Origin: Eutrigla gurnardus
Lineage: Eukaryota > Chordata > Actinopteri > Perciformes > Triglidae
Reading direction: 5' to 3'
DNA: 64,000 nt
NCBI GenBank assembly: GCA_963514095.1
Contig: OY741265.1
Coordinates: 1,877,659 to 1,941,658, forward strand
The translations under genes and the position numbers were made by a program. This document shows positions 47,273 through 59,198 of the stretch, piece by piece; the stretch's first letter is position 1; each line of letters opens with the position of its first letter. Under the pieces are notes generated by a model, which did no database searches, was not told where the DNA came from, and saw nothing but the letters and a program-made list of their open reading frames with translations.

Positions 47273-50123
47273 GCTCGCCACTAGAGCTACACAGGAAAAG
47301 GTGTTTTTTTGTCAGCTTGTAATATACTGATAAATCCATCTGAATGAGTCCTCAGAGGGGTAGAGGTGAAATAACAGTGCCTTCGGTTCAAAGGGAATAT
47401 TTACACACTGGAGATTTGTGTCTCTTTACATTTAAAGTATCTAGAAATGTCGAGATCCCAGATGAAATATTGATAAGCTCCTATTCATTCATTCCAACTT
47501 AACTGGCATTTTGGTGAAGACGTAGCTGAAGATATGAAGTGTGGGGATGTTTCAGAAAGGTCACGACCCTCAGCAGCAGAGTCGCTGGCAAGGGAAATGA
47601 TTCTGCCGAAGGTTTCTCTTTGGAAATGTAAGCGAAGGCGTTTGTGTGGTGATTATTTCAGATGAGTCATATCTTGGACATGAGACGAGTGTTTCTGTTT
47701 AAATAGTTGCACCAACTTGGTTTCTTTGCTGTACAACACCGAGGTTTGAGGGGATCCCTGCATGTCTTCTTGTAGACACATTTATTTTTAGTGAGTGTTA
47801 ATAGAACTGATGTCAGCGTAACTCTCAAACCTAAGTGTCCCAACACAACGAGTCACATTCATTTCAAACCTGCTGGTACGTTTCTACCGCTTCTCCGAAG
47901 TCCTCCTGATTCAACATCGGAATAGTCCGTCCACGATCTCTAGCACGCTCTTATTGTTGAACCATAGATCTGCTCCACGATGCGGCGCTGCTAGTGTTAC
48001 AGAGTGGTTAGGTTCAGGGAAACATTGTGGTTTTGGTTAATATAAGGGGATCTTGTCTTTATGGCTGCGATGGTTAATTCACGGTTAATTAAGGTTAGGG
48101 ATTGTGGTCATGGTTTAAAAACACAACTTGCAGCATGAACATGAAAGCAACATTCATCTATCATGTTGGACTCTGATCTGTTACACCCATCCCTCTCCCC
48201 CCGGACCGCCTCCCAACACGGGGTTCAGGTCAACATGACTTCATTTTTCAAACGCCGTCCCTCCAGATTTCATGCTGTAAAAGCAGATGTTCCAAAAGTT
48301 ACCCATAATGCAGAGTGGCTTTCATAATAATAGATAGATATCATTATTATTGATGTATTAAAGGAGTAGGCGATTCTATTCAGAAACACTTCCTGGTATA
48401 TGACTTGAAATCCTGGTAACAGACCAAGCTGGTGGATCCAGTAGAGCCGGTGGATCTGGTGGAGCCGGTGGATCCGGTGGATCCGGTCCCAAATAACCAT
48501 TGTTTCCCAGTGGTACGCTTATATAATAAAATAATAGAATAATAAAAAATCAATTAATCAATGATTAAAGTCTATACTCATAATGTAAATCTTTTTTTAC
48601 AGGTAAATGAAGTTGTAATGGTAATTATGGAAAGTAAAAGTACCATATTTCCCTCTGAATTGTAGTAGTGGATGTATAAAATGGAATAAGTATTTGAAAC
48701 TTGTGTTTAAGTGAATGTTCTTTCCATTTCAGGTCCAGTATGGGACCCTGTCGACTTATTACACCAGGTTTTATCTTCATATGTTCTTCTTAAATTGGGT
48801 CGGTTGCGTCTCCAGAGAGGAGACTCTGAGACGGAGGAGGAGCTACACCTGTTATCCTCCTGCAAAGTCATTCTTAGAGGGTATCCGTACATCCATACAA
48901 ACCCTTTCTTCTGTCTTTTTCCTTTCGGGCCGCGTGCCAAACCTGGCTGGAATAACAGCTTGATGGGTTGAAGTACAGGTAGTTTCTCACTGCCCCCCCC
49001 CCCCGGATGGAGGGGCGGGTGGAGAGCAGGTATTAGCCCCATAGATCATGTAAAATTAGCAGCAGGAACCCCTGTCAGCCCAGACATTGGCACTTAATCT
49101 TGGACTTTTGGCAGACTGTTGCCTTAACAGGTCAAATGATATCTATAAATCAAGGATCCCCTGGCGGAGAGAGGGAGGGAGCCGGGGCGAGCGAGGGGGG
49201 AAATGCATGGAGCCGGCACGAAAAAAGAAAAAAAAACTCCAAGGGAATTAAATGGCGATCATAAAGCCTAACCCGAGGAAATAATCCAGTCTATTTCACA
49301 AAGGATTAAAACCTCTAAAGAAGATTGATTGCCTCTTTTCTTTCTCCTTCTCTACTCGATGTAATCTGAGATTATGGAGAGCTAAAGGAATCTGCATGGG
49401 ATTAATGATGAAGGGTCCGTTCTTCAGATGGCCTCGCTGGTTCTCCCAGGAGAAGATGCTCTAAGACAACAGTCTAAACCAGACGGGAACCTCCCTCCTT
49501 TACCCACAATGCATTTCTTCCATTTAATGAAGTAGTTTAATCAGCTCGTCTCACTGAGGTGAACATCTGTTTTTCATGGGAGACCCGAGAATAAGAGACG
49601 ATCAAAAATCAAGCAACTGGTACATCAGAACAAAGTGTCTAAAGTGACAAGAAGAAAACAGTCGAACTTTGAAACGTGTCCTTAGGGTGATGATGATGAC
49701 TGTCATCTTATGGGTGTTTATTGATCAGGGGATACGACTCGTTGGTAGGGATGCGTTTGTTTGCACCCGTCACGGTTGGAAGGTGTCGGAGGTGGCGTTA
49801 ATGCTTCCGGGGTGCATTCCATCTAGCTGCTCCGTTGTTGAGAGTGTAGACGGGGTCAGAGTGTTATTTCCTTTGCATTAGTCGGATGTAAGTTAATAAC
49901 AGAGGCGAGGTATGATCCCTCGTACCAATCCTTCTTGCTCGGTGACTAAATTCATTTTTGTTGTTGTTGTTTTTATGTCGGTTGTTGTTTATAGCGGAGG
50001 ATCTCCTGATCCGTGACAGACAGCCTGCACCGTCAGGTGAAGGTGAAGAGAGCCATTAATGACATCACAGATAATCAGAGTCTGAGTGGTCGAAGCGTCG
50101 GAACGGGGGGCGGTGATTGAAAT

Positions 50124-50126
<3 letters not shown>
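47273..50126. other. Low-copy DNA, no supported gene
   Basis: A short GGTGGATCC-type tandem (18- then 9-bp words) lies at 48431-48488 and a C run at about 48993-49004. The stretch 49060-49420, with TAAAATTAGCAGC, CCTTAACAGG and GGATTAAAACC words in non-repetitive DNA, could be a conserved non-coding element. Frames at 48711-48971 have no support beyond length. Confidence 0.4.

Positions 50127-50209
<83 letters not shown>
50127..50209. repeat. (GT)41 microsatellite
   Basis: Uninterrupted GT tract, the longest in the window. Confidence 0.97.
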
Positions 50210-50214
<5 letters not shown>

Positions 50215-52448
50215 TCCTCCACCCATGGAACTAATTTAAAGTCCTCGTTTAGAGGCTGTCACACAGAAGGCCCCTGACGACCGCTGATCTCTGCGCGTTT
50301 AACGGCGCCGGCAGCTGTCGGCGGGCTGACGGACAGGCTGCCACCGCCGCCGCTGACTGATTGGATACCGGGCCGGAGTGAACCGTGATCCGGTGAACTT
50401 TATTTTCCCTGGCAGGCCCAACGTGCGTGGCATGCTGCAGCCCGGCGGGCGCTCGCCACCTCGGATGGACTCTCCCGTCTCCTCCATTAACACCACGGAG
50501 CTGAGTTGGAATAATCCCTGAGAGGGGATGATTTATTAAATTGGATGATGGAGATCCTGTAACACCTTTTTTATTTTTCTTTATGAAAAAATAACCACTT
50601 TTCCAACTGGTTGCATGCTATATAAGAGCAGAGCGCTGCTCTCTGTGCTCTTCTTCAGGAGGGGAGTTAAGTATGCAAGTATTACCGCTATTAATATACG
50701 TATTTCAACTGGAGACTGAATATTATATTAAAACCTCACTTATCCTAAAGTATTTTATTCCACTATCCAGACCTCTCAAGTATTAAATAGGATTACATTT
50801 TCACAGAAAATCATGTGTCAGGCAATCGTAAATGAAAGAATTATGCCGATCCCTTCACCTGCCTGTCTGTGTGCACGAGGCAGTGAGACAGCTATTCTTT
50901 AAGGATACTCATCCACAGACACCAGGGAAGGAATAATCTCAACTCATTTTTCAGATTAATCAGTAATTACCTCAGAAATAAAGTGGGCACACATTAGCGT
51001 ATGGAAGTGATTTCAAAGAGGCTGACGTACAGTAGAAACACCAGACGGAGATTTGAACAATAACTGCAGGAATACCTTCTCTTTTTTAAATGTGTTTGAA
51101 ATGACACTTCCAGGTTTGAGACTTGCTCGGTTGTTTTAAACCATAAAGATACGTCTATGTGGTAACTTGTATAACACAGACTGAGCTCTGAATTCAAATA
51201 AATATTGCTTTTTTTTACTTTGTAGAACAATTTTAATGATGATAAACGGGCTAAAAGCATTTGTTTTCATTACAAAACACATTTTTTTGTGGGACTTATG
51301 TCCGAAAAGTGATATATAGTTAGTGATGTAGTTTTATGTCATATACATATTAAACACTATTAAACATTATTGAAACTGTGAACCTGAGGGCATATTCAGA
51401 CCTGTAGTGGGTTTGCTTTGATCCGAATCATCACATTGTGATTGGTCAGAATTTTGTGGGATGTTTACATTTATGGAGTAGTTGCCCTGGTTACGCTCTT
51501 GTTAAAATCCCCCCAAAAACCAAAAACGGATCATGTTTGACAGCGTGTGCTAGCTTTGCAAATATGAGATGTTCTGGTCATCTTTTGTCTTTTTGTATGC
51601 TGATTTCATGCTGAGTGACTTATTTGAACACATAAGTGATCATGTCACCTTGGGGTTAAAGGGAGAAAGTTCTAAAAATATGAATCATATTGAGAAAATA
51701 ACAGCATGATCGATAATGAAGAGTCTCAGTCGTTGTTTCATGCACACAAACTCAAACGCCTTATCTCGTAACTCCACAGAGACACAGAGTCAAATCTTTG
51801 AACATGTTGACGTATAAAAACAAACCCTCCATATATCCATATATATATTTCATGTTTTACTTCCTTGAGGTCAAAGACTAATAACAGCGAGCCGGTTGCC
51901 CGTCTGTCACTGCTGACGTCTCTCTCTCCGCCTGCTAAAAGAAAGCCATCAAATAAGAATTCCAGCCTGTCTACCTGTAAATCCCCCCCCATCCCAGATT
52001 AGATCTAAGTCCTCCAGAGTCCCGGGCTGCTGCTACATCAGAGGATGTGCCGGGGTGAAGTTAGGTAACTCATTAAGACCTCGCTGCTCTCTCCTGGGTC
52101 GCCGACTCATCCCTCCAAACGTGCAGCCTTTGAGCAAATAAAGCCACACATGAGAGGGTTGGAATGTACGACGCCCCGCAAACTCCCTGAAACTTTTCTG
52201 ATGGAAGCCCAGCTTGAATCGGAGCGGAGGGCAGCCCGTTTGATCCGCGTCATTAAGCATCATCGGGTTGTTCTGCTTTCTGATCGCAGGCGTTGTTCCC
52301 GGCACGCCGCCGAGTAACCATCACGCCGGGGATAATAGCGCTCCGTCGGAGATGTGTTTAATTACAAGCTATAAATTACAGCGCTCGGTGTCTTGAGCGA
52401 GTTTGTGAAATAAGATTCTGTGAGACATCTTAGTTGTGTGATTCTCCA
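50210..52448. other. Low-copy DNA, no supported gene
   Basis: 50280-50470 is GC- and CpG-rich (GGCGCCGGCAGC, CCGCCGCCGCTG) without a coding frame of note. The rest is AT-rich. Nothing can be supported as a gene. Confidence 0.4.
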
Positions 52449-52860
52449 ACGACGGCGTATCAGGGTCACGGTAGAAAACAAACGGAGCCGAGAGCGGGGG
52501 CATTTATTAAATGTATTAATACATATAGCCGATATAAACAAGTTGCTTGGATGTTTGCCGTTGCTATGACAACAAGTGAAAGCTACCGCTAGCATGTTAG
52601 CCCAACCGCCCCGATCAATAAACACTATAAAATGACAGTTTGTCCTGAAAATGAAAGCAACAATAAGCATCAACATCATCACCCTAAGGACCTTAACGAG
52701 GTGATGTCACATGTTGGGATGATTCATTACAAACATACATGTACATGGGACGTTAGCTAGCATAGATGCCGGTTGTTAGCATCGGAATAGACTTTTTTTC
52801 TCTGAGTATTATCCCCCTCTCTCTCTCTCTTTTCCTACAGTGGTCCTGATACGCTGTCGT
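52449..52860. mobile_element. MITE family 2, copy 2, with 8-bp target duplication
   Basis: Ends ACGACGGCGTATCAGGGTCA and, reverse-complemented, ACGACAGCGTATCAGGACCA. Flanks ATTCTCCA (52441-52448) and ATTTTCCA (52861-52868) match at 7 of 8, consistent with an 8-bp duplication. The interior is largely collinear with copy 1. A CT-rich patch at 52816-52832 sits just inside the right end. Direct orientation relative to copy 1, about 5.6 kb away. Confidence 0.87.
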
Positions 52861-53222
52861 ATTTTCCAGATTTTGTAGGCAAAGTTTTAAATTTTCGCAT
52901 ATTTTCCGACAATCCCAACAGTTTTCCTCTGCTAGTAACTCCTTCGTCCTTCAGGGGGATCCGGATCTCAGGTTTCCGTTAGGCCTCCCTCGTCCCGTTC
53001 TCCCCGATTGTCGTTCTGCAGCATCGGGCCGCAGCGTTCTTCTTCAACGCTCCCTGAGTGGCCATGACGACGAGCTGCGAGGAAAAGCCCGGCGAAGCCT
53101 GAAGGCCTCGGCAGTCGGGAGGAGACGACAACACGCTTTCATTTATTTTCATAAGGAAAACAAGGCGAGATTGAACGGGGGATAAGGCTGCCCGGCTAAA
53201 CACGCCTGAGAGACTGACCCCC

Positions 53223-53224
<2 letters not shown>
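52861..53224. other. Low-copy DNA
   Basis: No recognizable feature. Confidence 0.4.

Positions 53225-53258
<34 letters not shown>
53225..53258. repeat. (CA)17 microsatellite
   Basis: Short CA tract after a C run. Confidence 0.95.
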
Positions 53259-53260
<2 letters not shown>

Positions 53261-53439
53261 CAGTGTGGGTTTAATTCCAGCTCCTCTTCGGGTGCTGTGA
53301 TACTGTTACTGTGTGCTAAACTGGCAACATGTCCGGATGCACATGAGCTAATTGTCCTTCTGATACTAAATCATGTCACTTGTATGTAATTAATATGCTA
53401 CAGTTTTTGTTGGCGTTCCTTAGTTTTCTCCTTAGTCTT

Positions 53440-53500
53440 TACATTTCTGGCATTAAGCAGACGCTTTTATCCAAAGCGACTTACAATAAGTTCAGTACAG
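53440..53500 (-). mobile_element. Fish SINE/LINE 3' tail fragment
   Basis: The reverse complement contains GTAAGTCGCTTTGGATAAAA then GCGTCTGCTTAATGCC, a very common 3' tail of fish SINEs and their LINE partners. Only the tail region is recognizable here. Confidence 0.75.
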
Positions 53501-53679
53501 TAAGGAACTGGATTCTTATGCTAATTACATGCTCAATGAGTTATTTCCCAGAAAAACAACATTTCTGATCATCAGAAGCTGTTAAACTTTTGTGGAGAAA
53601 CTCTGTCGTGGACAAACAGTTTCTTTGGTTGAAGACAGCCTGAGAATAAGTCATAGTAGAGTCATAGTTTGGGGTAATA

Positions 53680-53945
53680 AGCTTCTTTGCTTTCTTGCTG
53701 AGGGTTCAAGGAGAACATAGACACTATTATGTCTGTACTTGAAATATGTTAGCTTAGCTTAGCACAAAGACTTGAAACGGGTGGAAACAGTTAGCCTGGC
53801 TCTGTCTAAAAGTAACAAAAGACTTCTCTAAAGCTTCTTAATCAACACCTTCATGTTTAATCTGCACAAAGAAAGCTTGTATGTCGAGTTTGTGCACGGA
53901 TTAATCAAACAACACAACATGTTAGTAGCTTTCATGCTAAGCTAA
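53680..53945 (+). mobile_element. Common teleost interspersed repeat (TTAGCTTAGCTTAGCA type)
   Basis: The ordered words TTTCTTGCTGAGGGTT, TATGTCTGTACTTGAAATAT, GTTAGCTTAGCTTAGCACAA, AGACTTGAAACGGG, GGAAACAGTTAGCCTGGCTC and TAATCTGCACAAAG are a pattern I recognize as abundant in teleost genomes. This is a diverged fragment. Its class (SINE or DNA element) cannot be settled from this copy. Confidence 0.7.
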
Positions 53946-55000
53946 GCGGACGTCCTTCACATAAGCGTTCAGACAGAAGATTGATGTGGAGCTTCGTAGC
54001 GCAAACCGTTCCTTCAAACCACAGGAAGTCAGCAAAACCAAGATTTGTTTTCATTCCTGTTGTAGATCCAGCACTTCATAACATGCGGCGTTGTTGGGTT
54101 TCTAGAATCTGTTTTATGGGAGTGCACACGAGGAGATGGAGTTCATGTTGGCAGCCGGCTCTCCTTTGGAAGCCTTCAGCAGTCGTTCATCACTGCCCAC
54201 TTCTTTCTGCTCTGAGAGCGCTGCGTCTGCCAGATCATCAGAGGACGCGTGGCGAGGCAGCGCCTCTTCTCGGGGATCCCTCGCTGCTTTAACGCCTCAT
54301 TAGACCTGCAGCCAATAAGACACAACGAGGGGGGGGGGGGATTACGGATGCATCCTATCTCCGTTTATAGCTGGATGAGATGCTTCAGGGCTCCGGAGGA
54401 AAAGTCAGACGCAACTCCAACTTTCTCATAGAATCAGATCTCTTTGTTTAAATATATTGAGGACATGAAACACGCGGTTGACTCAATATTAAACCTGCTA
54501 AAGTGAAATTTCCCTCAAAGCGTCACATTTGCATACACATTACAAGATTCTGTGAAAGGCTAATTGGTGCTTTTATTTGTCGTGTATGAACAAGGTTATG
54601 AGAGGAATTATTCAGCGTTAGTTATGAGCACAATTAGCAGATCTGCACCCGGCGTTTCATTTATTATGCACCTTTAATCAGTCGTCCTAGATACCTGATG
54701 TTTAATCCAGTCAAGTTGTTACTGTGCAGAGTGGAGCAGCCTGCTGGAGGTAACCTGGGGGATGTGATGTGGATGTGCTTTAGCCGGCGTACCCTCTGCC
54801 TCCACCTTGCCCAGAGCGAGTGTCCAGCCGGGGCAGCGTGCCCGAGGCCGCGCCATGTCTGAGTGATTAGATAAAATAGAGGAGGCCAAGCGGCCAACTT
54901 CCTGCTGCACCCGCCGCTCCGACACCAACATGGAGGCGGCGGTGACAGCTGAACTCTCCTACAAGTCAACATTTTCAGAATTAATCGGTTGGTAGGGGTG
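53946..55000. other. Low-copy DNA, no supported gene
   Basis: Contains a G run near 54331-54340. Frames of 103-120 codons occur on both strands, overlapping, with no domain. The stretch 54740-54950 is GC-rich but lacks a convincing exon. Confidence 0.4.
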
Positions 55001-55509
55001 CTGGAAATCCTTGAAAACACTTGCATTTTAGTGTGTTGTTTTCAAGGTTTGAAAAGGTCTTGGATGTAGAATAAAGGTCTATAAATGTGTGTTCTATGTG
55101 ATGAAATCCATGATAGAACAGAGAGAAGAAGATCTCCATATCTGAGGGACTGAAAACAGTATTTTGTGACATTTCTTTATGAAAAATGACTTTTGATGAT
55201 GAACAGATGATGAAAATAGTTGGTGATTATATTTCTGTGGATCTGTTAGTGGAATTAGTTTTCCTTTCATTTGTGGTCCTTCTGTAAAAAGCTGTCTCCA
55301 AACATCATGTTGGTTGTTTAGAGGACAATAACATCTCATTTAATGTGATGAACAAGTGACATCATAAGTAGACTGAATACTGACCATTGCATTGATACAA
55401 ATATGGAGTTTACCACAGCTGGAAGGGGCTGGAAAAGCATGGAAATGCACCTGGAAAGTGCTTGGAAAGTGCTTGAATGTGAGGTTGGAGAAGCTGTAGG
55501 AGCCCTGAA
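55001..55509 (+). repeat. Anonymous dispersed repeat, copy 2
   Basis: Begins CTGGAAATCCTTGAAAACAC and ends near GAATGTGAGGTTGGAG. Nearly identical to copy 3 (62551-63049) across the whole length and to copy 1 (8890-9306) across the right four fifths. The starting and ending motifs (TTGAAAACACTTG, GTGCTTGAAT) resemble each other. No inverted ends, no poly(A) tail, no coding capacity that can be trusted. Confidence 0.87.
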
Positions 55510-57444
55510 ACCCAGTTTGCTGGTTAATGTGCTGGTGGTCCCTGCAGCGGGAGCTTCCACGGTGCAGCTGGCAGAGGGACACTGTTGTATATTTCATGCT
55601 GTGTAAGTGCTGGTTTCTCTCTCTTCCCTGCTTTATGCTAATCAGATGCACCGAGGTGTCGGATACTGCTCTGGGCGTATTCCCATCTCCCGGTTCAGGT
55701 CAGAAGAGACCGCCGCTTCGCCGGCTGCAGATGTTGCCGTATCATGTCTGAACATGACAGCGAGCTTTGACAACGGCCTTTTTTCTCCCCACGACGATCA
55801 GGAAACGCGTTCAGGACCCCGATCGCTCATTTACATGACGTATCTCTCATACCTATCCTTCCATTAAGTATAACCCCCGGGTGCTGAGATGCATTCGCTG
55901 TTGATGCCAGTTTCCCATAACCTGAGACTATCAAGCAACGGCTTTTAATGAGATTCACACTGCAGCAAACCAACAGTTCCGGACCTCGGAGTCGTCCGCG
56001 GTGGAAGCTCGGGAGATTGTGGGTAGCAGGGAGGAGGCAGCTTCCTCTCTTCCCTATCAGACTGTTTTATTTCACATCTGAAGACGAGTTTGACTGGATG
56101 AACGGATAGCTGCAGGACATCTCACAGCTCTGTGTCAAACCCAGATGTCTGCAAAAACCCTCATGCAGATATTGGTAGTAGAGATTTCCCTCAGAGTAAA
56201 GAAGATTAGAGGAAAAGTTAGAATCTGCACTTTTATCTCCTTCTTGTTTTCTTCCCCTACGAAGATTAATGAAAAATGGATAACGAGGTGAATAATCTCT
56301 CTGGGAAAATATGTCTGCAGACACAAATCACAGCACACGTTTAAACGCTCAATATGATGACAATTCTGAAAAGCATTCGTCACGCAGATGCACAGCTATC
56401 TTCCCGGCTAATTGACAAGTTATAACCATAGAAAGTTATTTCTCTGAATTCCAGCCAAAGTGCCTCCGCGCTCCGATGCCCACAGGAAAAGCACCATCTG
56501 TACTCCCTTCCATTTCTTTTTCTTTTTTTGCCATTTCCATTTTTTAGACAAATGTGTTCTTGACGAGCAGCTTTTTGTTTCATTATCTGCCGTAATGAGT
56601 CAAAGGTTTTTTGTTGACATGTTGCTAGTGGGGCTGTTGGCTCTGCTTTGTAGTGAGAAATATCTAAATTCTAATACGGCGGCGAGGCCTCATGTGAGTG
56701 TGATTGATGGCTTTGTGAGTGGTTTTGTCTGGTTATGGAGTGCAGGGTCTTTTCTCGTAAAGTGAAAGAAATAAGCTGTATAGGAGCCCGAGGCTCTCCA
56801 ATCCACAGCTCTTTTATTTTGCAAATGCTTCTCTCCGGATTATGTTTCTCCGGAGATAGGTAGAGGTAGCTCTCCGTTTTAATCCCCCCGTCTCGCTCCC
56901 TGGCAGATGTTTGCTTAATTTTGGCTTGCACACTAGTAATTTATTTCTTGTGGAAGCCATAATAGCACAGAGCAAGTAAACAACAAGCGCCTCTTAGTAA
57001 ACATGAGTGGATATAAGGTAGTCATGCCATAACTCTGTTGAATATCGGGCTGATATTCCTTAAATGTGGCTAAAGTCTCAGCTTGTTCTCTGTGACTTCT
57101 GCGTTTTAAGCTGCTTTGGGTGTTTTTATGTTCCACGTTCGTCGTAAAACCTTCGGCTGCAGACGTTTTGCACATAAGCTAAAGTCGCTCAAGTTGGCTC
57201 GGCACAATTCCAGAACATATCGGCAAATAGAAAAGTCAAAACTGCACGATTTTTGCAAAACTTCATGTGTTGTGACTCTTTTTTTTTTTGCTTTCAGTAA
57301 ACTGCAAATTGCTCACTGGATGAAAACAAATCAAAGGAAATAATTTCCAACATTCTTTTATTACATACCAAATTGAACGTTGAACTGAAAGCAGAAGGCA
57401 GCAATGGAGGAAAAAAGAGCGATGGTTACAGTTTAAAATGCAAT
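55510..57444. other. Low-copy DNA, no supported gene
   Basis: No repeated block seen. A T run near 57279-57290 precedes an acceptor-like TTTGCTTTCAG, but no exon-like frame follows. Confidence 0.4.
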
Positions 57445-57994
57445 GTGGCTGGATGGCGGCGTGGCTAGATGGCGGCGTGGCTGGATGGCAGCGTGGCTGG
57501 ATGGCAGCATGGTGGCGTGACGTGGCTGGATGGCGGCGTGGCTGGATGGCGGCGTGGGTGGATGGCGGCGTGGCTGGATGGCGGCGTGGCTGGATGGCGG
57601 CGTGGCTGGATGGCGGCGTGGGTGGATGGCGGCGTGGCTGGATGGCAGCGTGGCTGGATGGCGGCGTGGCTGGATGGCGGCGTGGGTGGATGGCGGCGTG
57701 GGTGGATGGCGGCGTGGGTGGATGGCGGCGTGGCTGGATGGCGGCGTGGCTGGATGGCGGCATGGCTGGATGGCGGCGTGGGTGGATGGCGGCGTGGGTG
57801 GATGGCGGCGTGGCTGGATGGCGGCATGGCTGGATGGCGGCATGGCTGGATGGCGGCGTGGGTGGATGGCGGCGTGGCTGGATGGCGGTGTGGCTGGATG
57901 GCTGCGTGGCTGGATGGCGGCGTGGCTGGATGGCGGTGTGGCTGGATGGCGGCGTGGCTGGATGGCGGTGTGGCTGGATGGCGTGGCTGGATGG
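57445..57994. repeat. 16-bp minisatellite, about 34 units
   Basis: Unit GTGGCTGGATGGCGGC, with common variant GTGGGTGGATGGCGGC and rarer changes (GCAGC, GCGGT, CATGG). One irregular stretch near 57505-57522 (CATGGTGGCGTGACGTGG) breaks the phase. Three units make 48 bp, so frames on both strands stay open for 155 to over 200 codons. These are by-products. Confidence 0.96.
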
Positions 57995-59198
57995 TAACAC
58001 GGACAGCGCTCCTTCTGCTCCACAGATGGAGTTTGCGGTCGGACACCTCCAGTGAATAATCCTCTCATTACTTAGAATGATGAACTGTGGCGTGCAAACA
58101 TCAATAAGGGACTGTGGTGAAGCAATCCAATTAAGGCCCCGAACCAGGAGCCTCGTTAGTGCTGAGTCTCTGATAATGCAAATGACACCCAACTCATAAT
58201 CAACCTGGAATATAAATGGCGCTGGCGAATGCACCCCTACAGGTGATTAAAGACTGGAGTCAACATCGCCCTGTGGGAGATGTTTAGAATAAAAAAATGG
58301 GCATTTCCCATCTTTGTTTTTGCAAAACTCCAGATTCCGTTTTAATGTTGGCGGTAAACATGGGATGCCTGAGAGTCCTGCGTGGCTTCATCTGGCCAAA
58401 CTAGATCGCCTCCCTGGTTGCCATGGTTACTGAGGTTACATTTAAGACTTAAAAGCCCTTTAAAACACCACACAGAAGCATATATAACCTTTACCACACA
58501 CTCCTCAGAGAACGATGAACCAGGAGGAAAATAAGACCTCCAAACATCTGAGTGCATTTTATTCTTCACAGCTGCTCCTAGTAATTAATAATTACTTAAC
58601 GTTCCAAAGTGGACAAAATGTCAAATTTAATAAGTTTCTTTGCTTAAAATGGTGACACCCTTCAATGAGGGCTCATAGCTGCTGTAGCCTGCGGTAACGA
58701 CACAACGATGTTGCTATGGATACGGAGAGACGGAGGGGGTCTCAGTGTGGCTTTTCTTTATGACCCCACAAGGGGTCAAAGAGGATTAACAGAATAAGTG
58801 GTAAGGTCGGGGGAAAGATTCGGCTTGCGTTAATATCATGAAGCAGAATCGTCCGTAATAGAAGTGATCCGGAGAAAACCGGCCTTCCGTCCGTAAACTG
58901 CACCCGGGTTAACAACCGCTGGCGTTACGGGTCACATGTTCAGCTTCGTGATAACCTTCACCGCCAAACTCCTCGGCACCTAAAGCGGCGCTCCTCCTGA
59001 GGGAAAAACAAGTGTTTCTGAAGTCCCTTTGATGTCATCTTATAGAGTTGTGATGCAGTGGAAGGAAAGGGTCAGCACCAGCAGCCAATCAGCAGAGAGG
59101 GAGGGGAGACATGATGAAACTTAAATGCAACCTGACAGGAATCCCCCCCCCGGAGGTGTGGAGTTCAGCCTGGTGCTCCCTGTGGCCCTTTCACTCCA
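57995..59198. other. Low-copy DNA, no supported gene
   Basis: No supported gene, repeat or RNA. Confidence 0.4.

Noticed and set aside
57263..58234. 323-codon minus-strand and about 200-codon plus-strand frames
   Set aside because: They arise from a stop-free 16-bp unit and are open in most frames at once.
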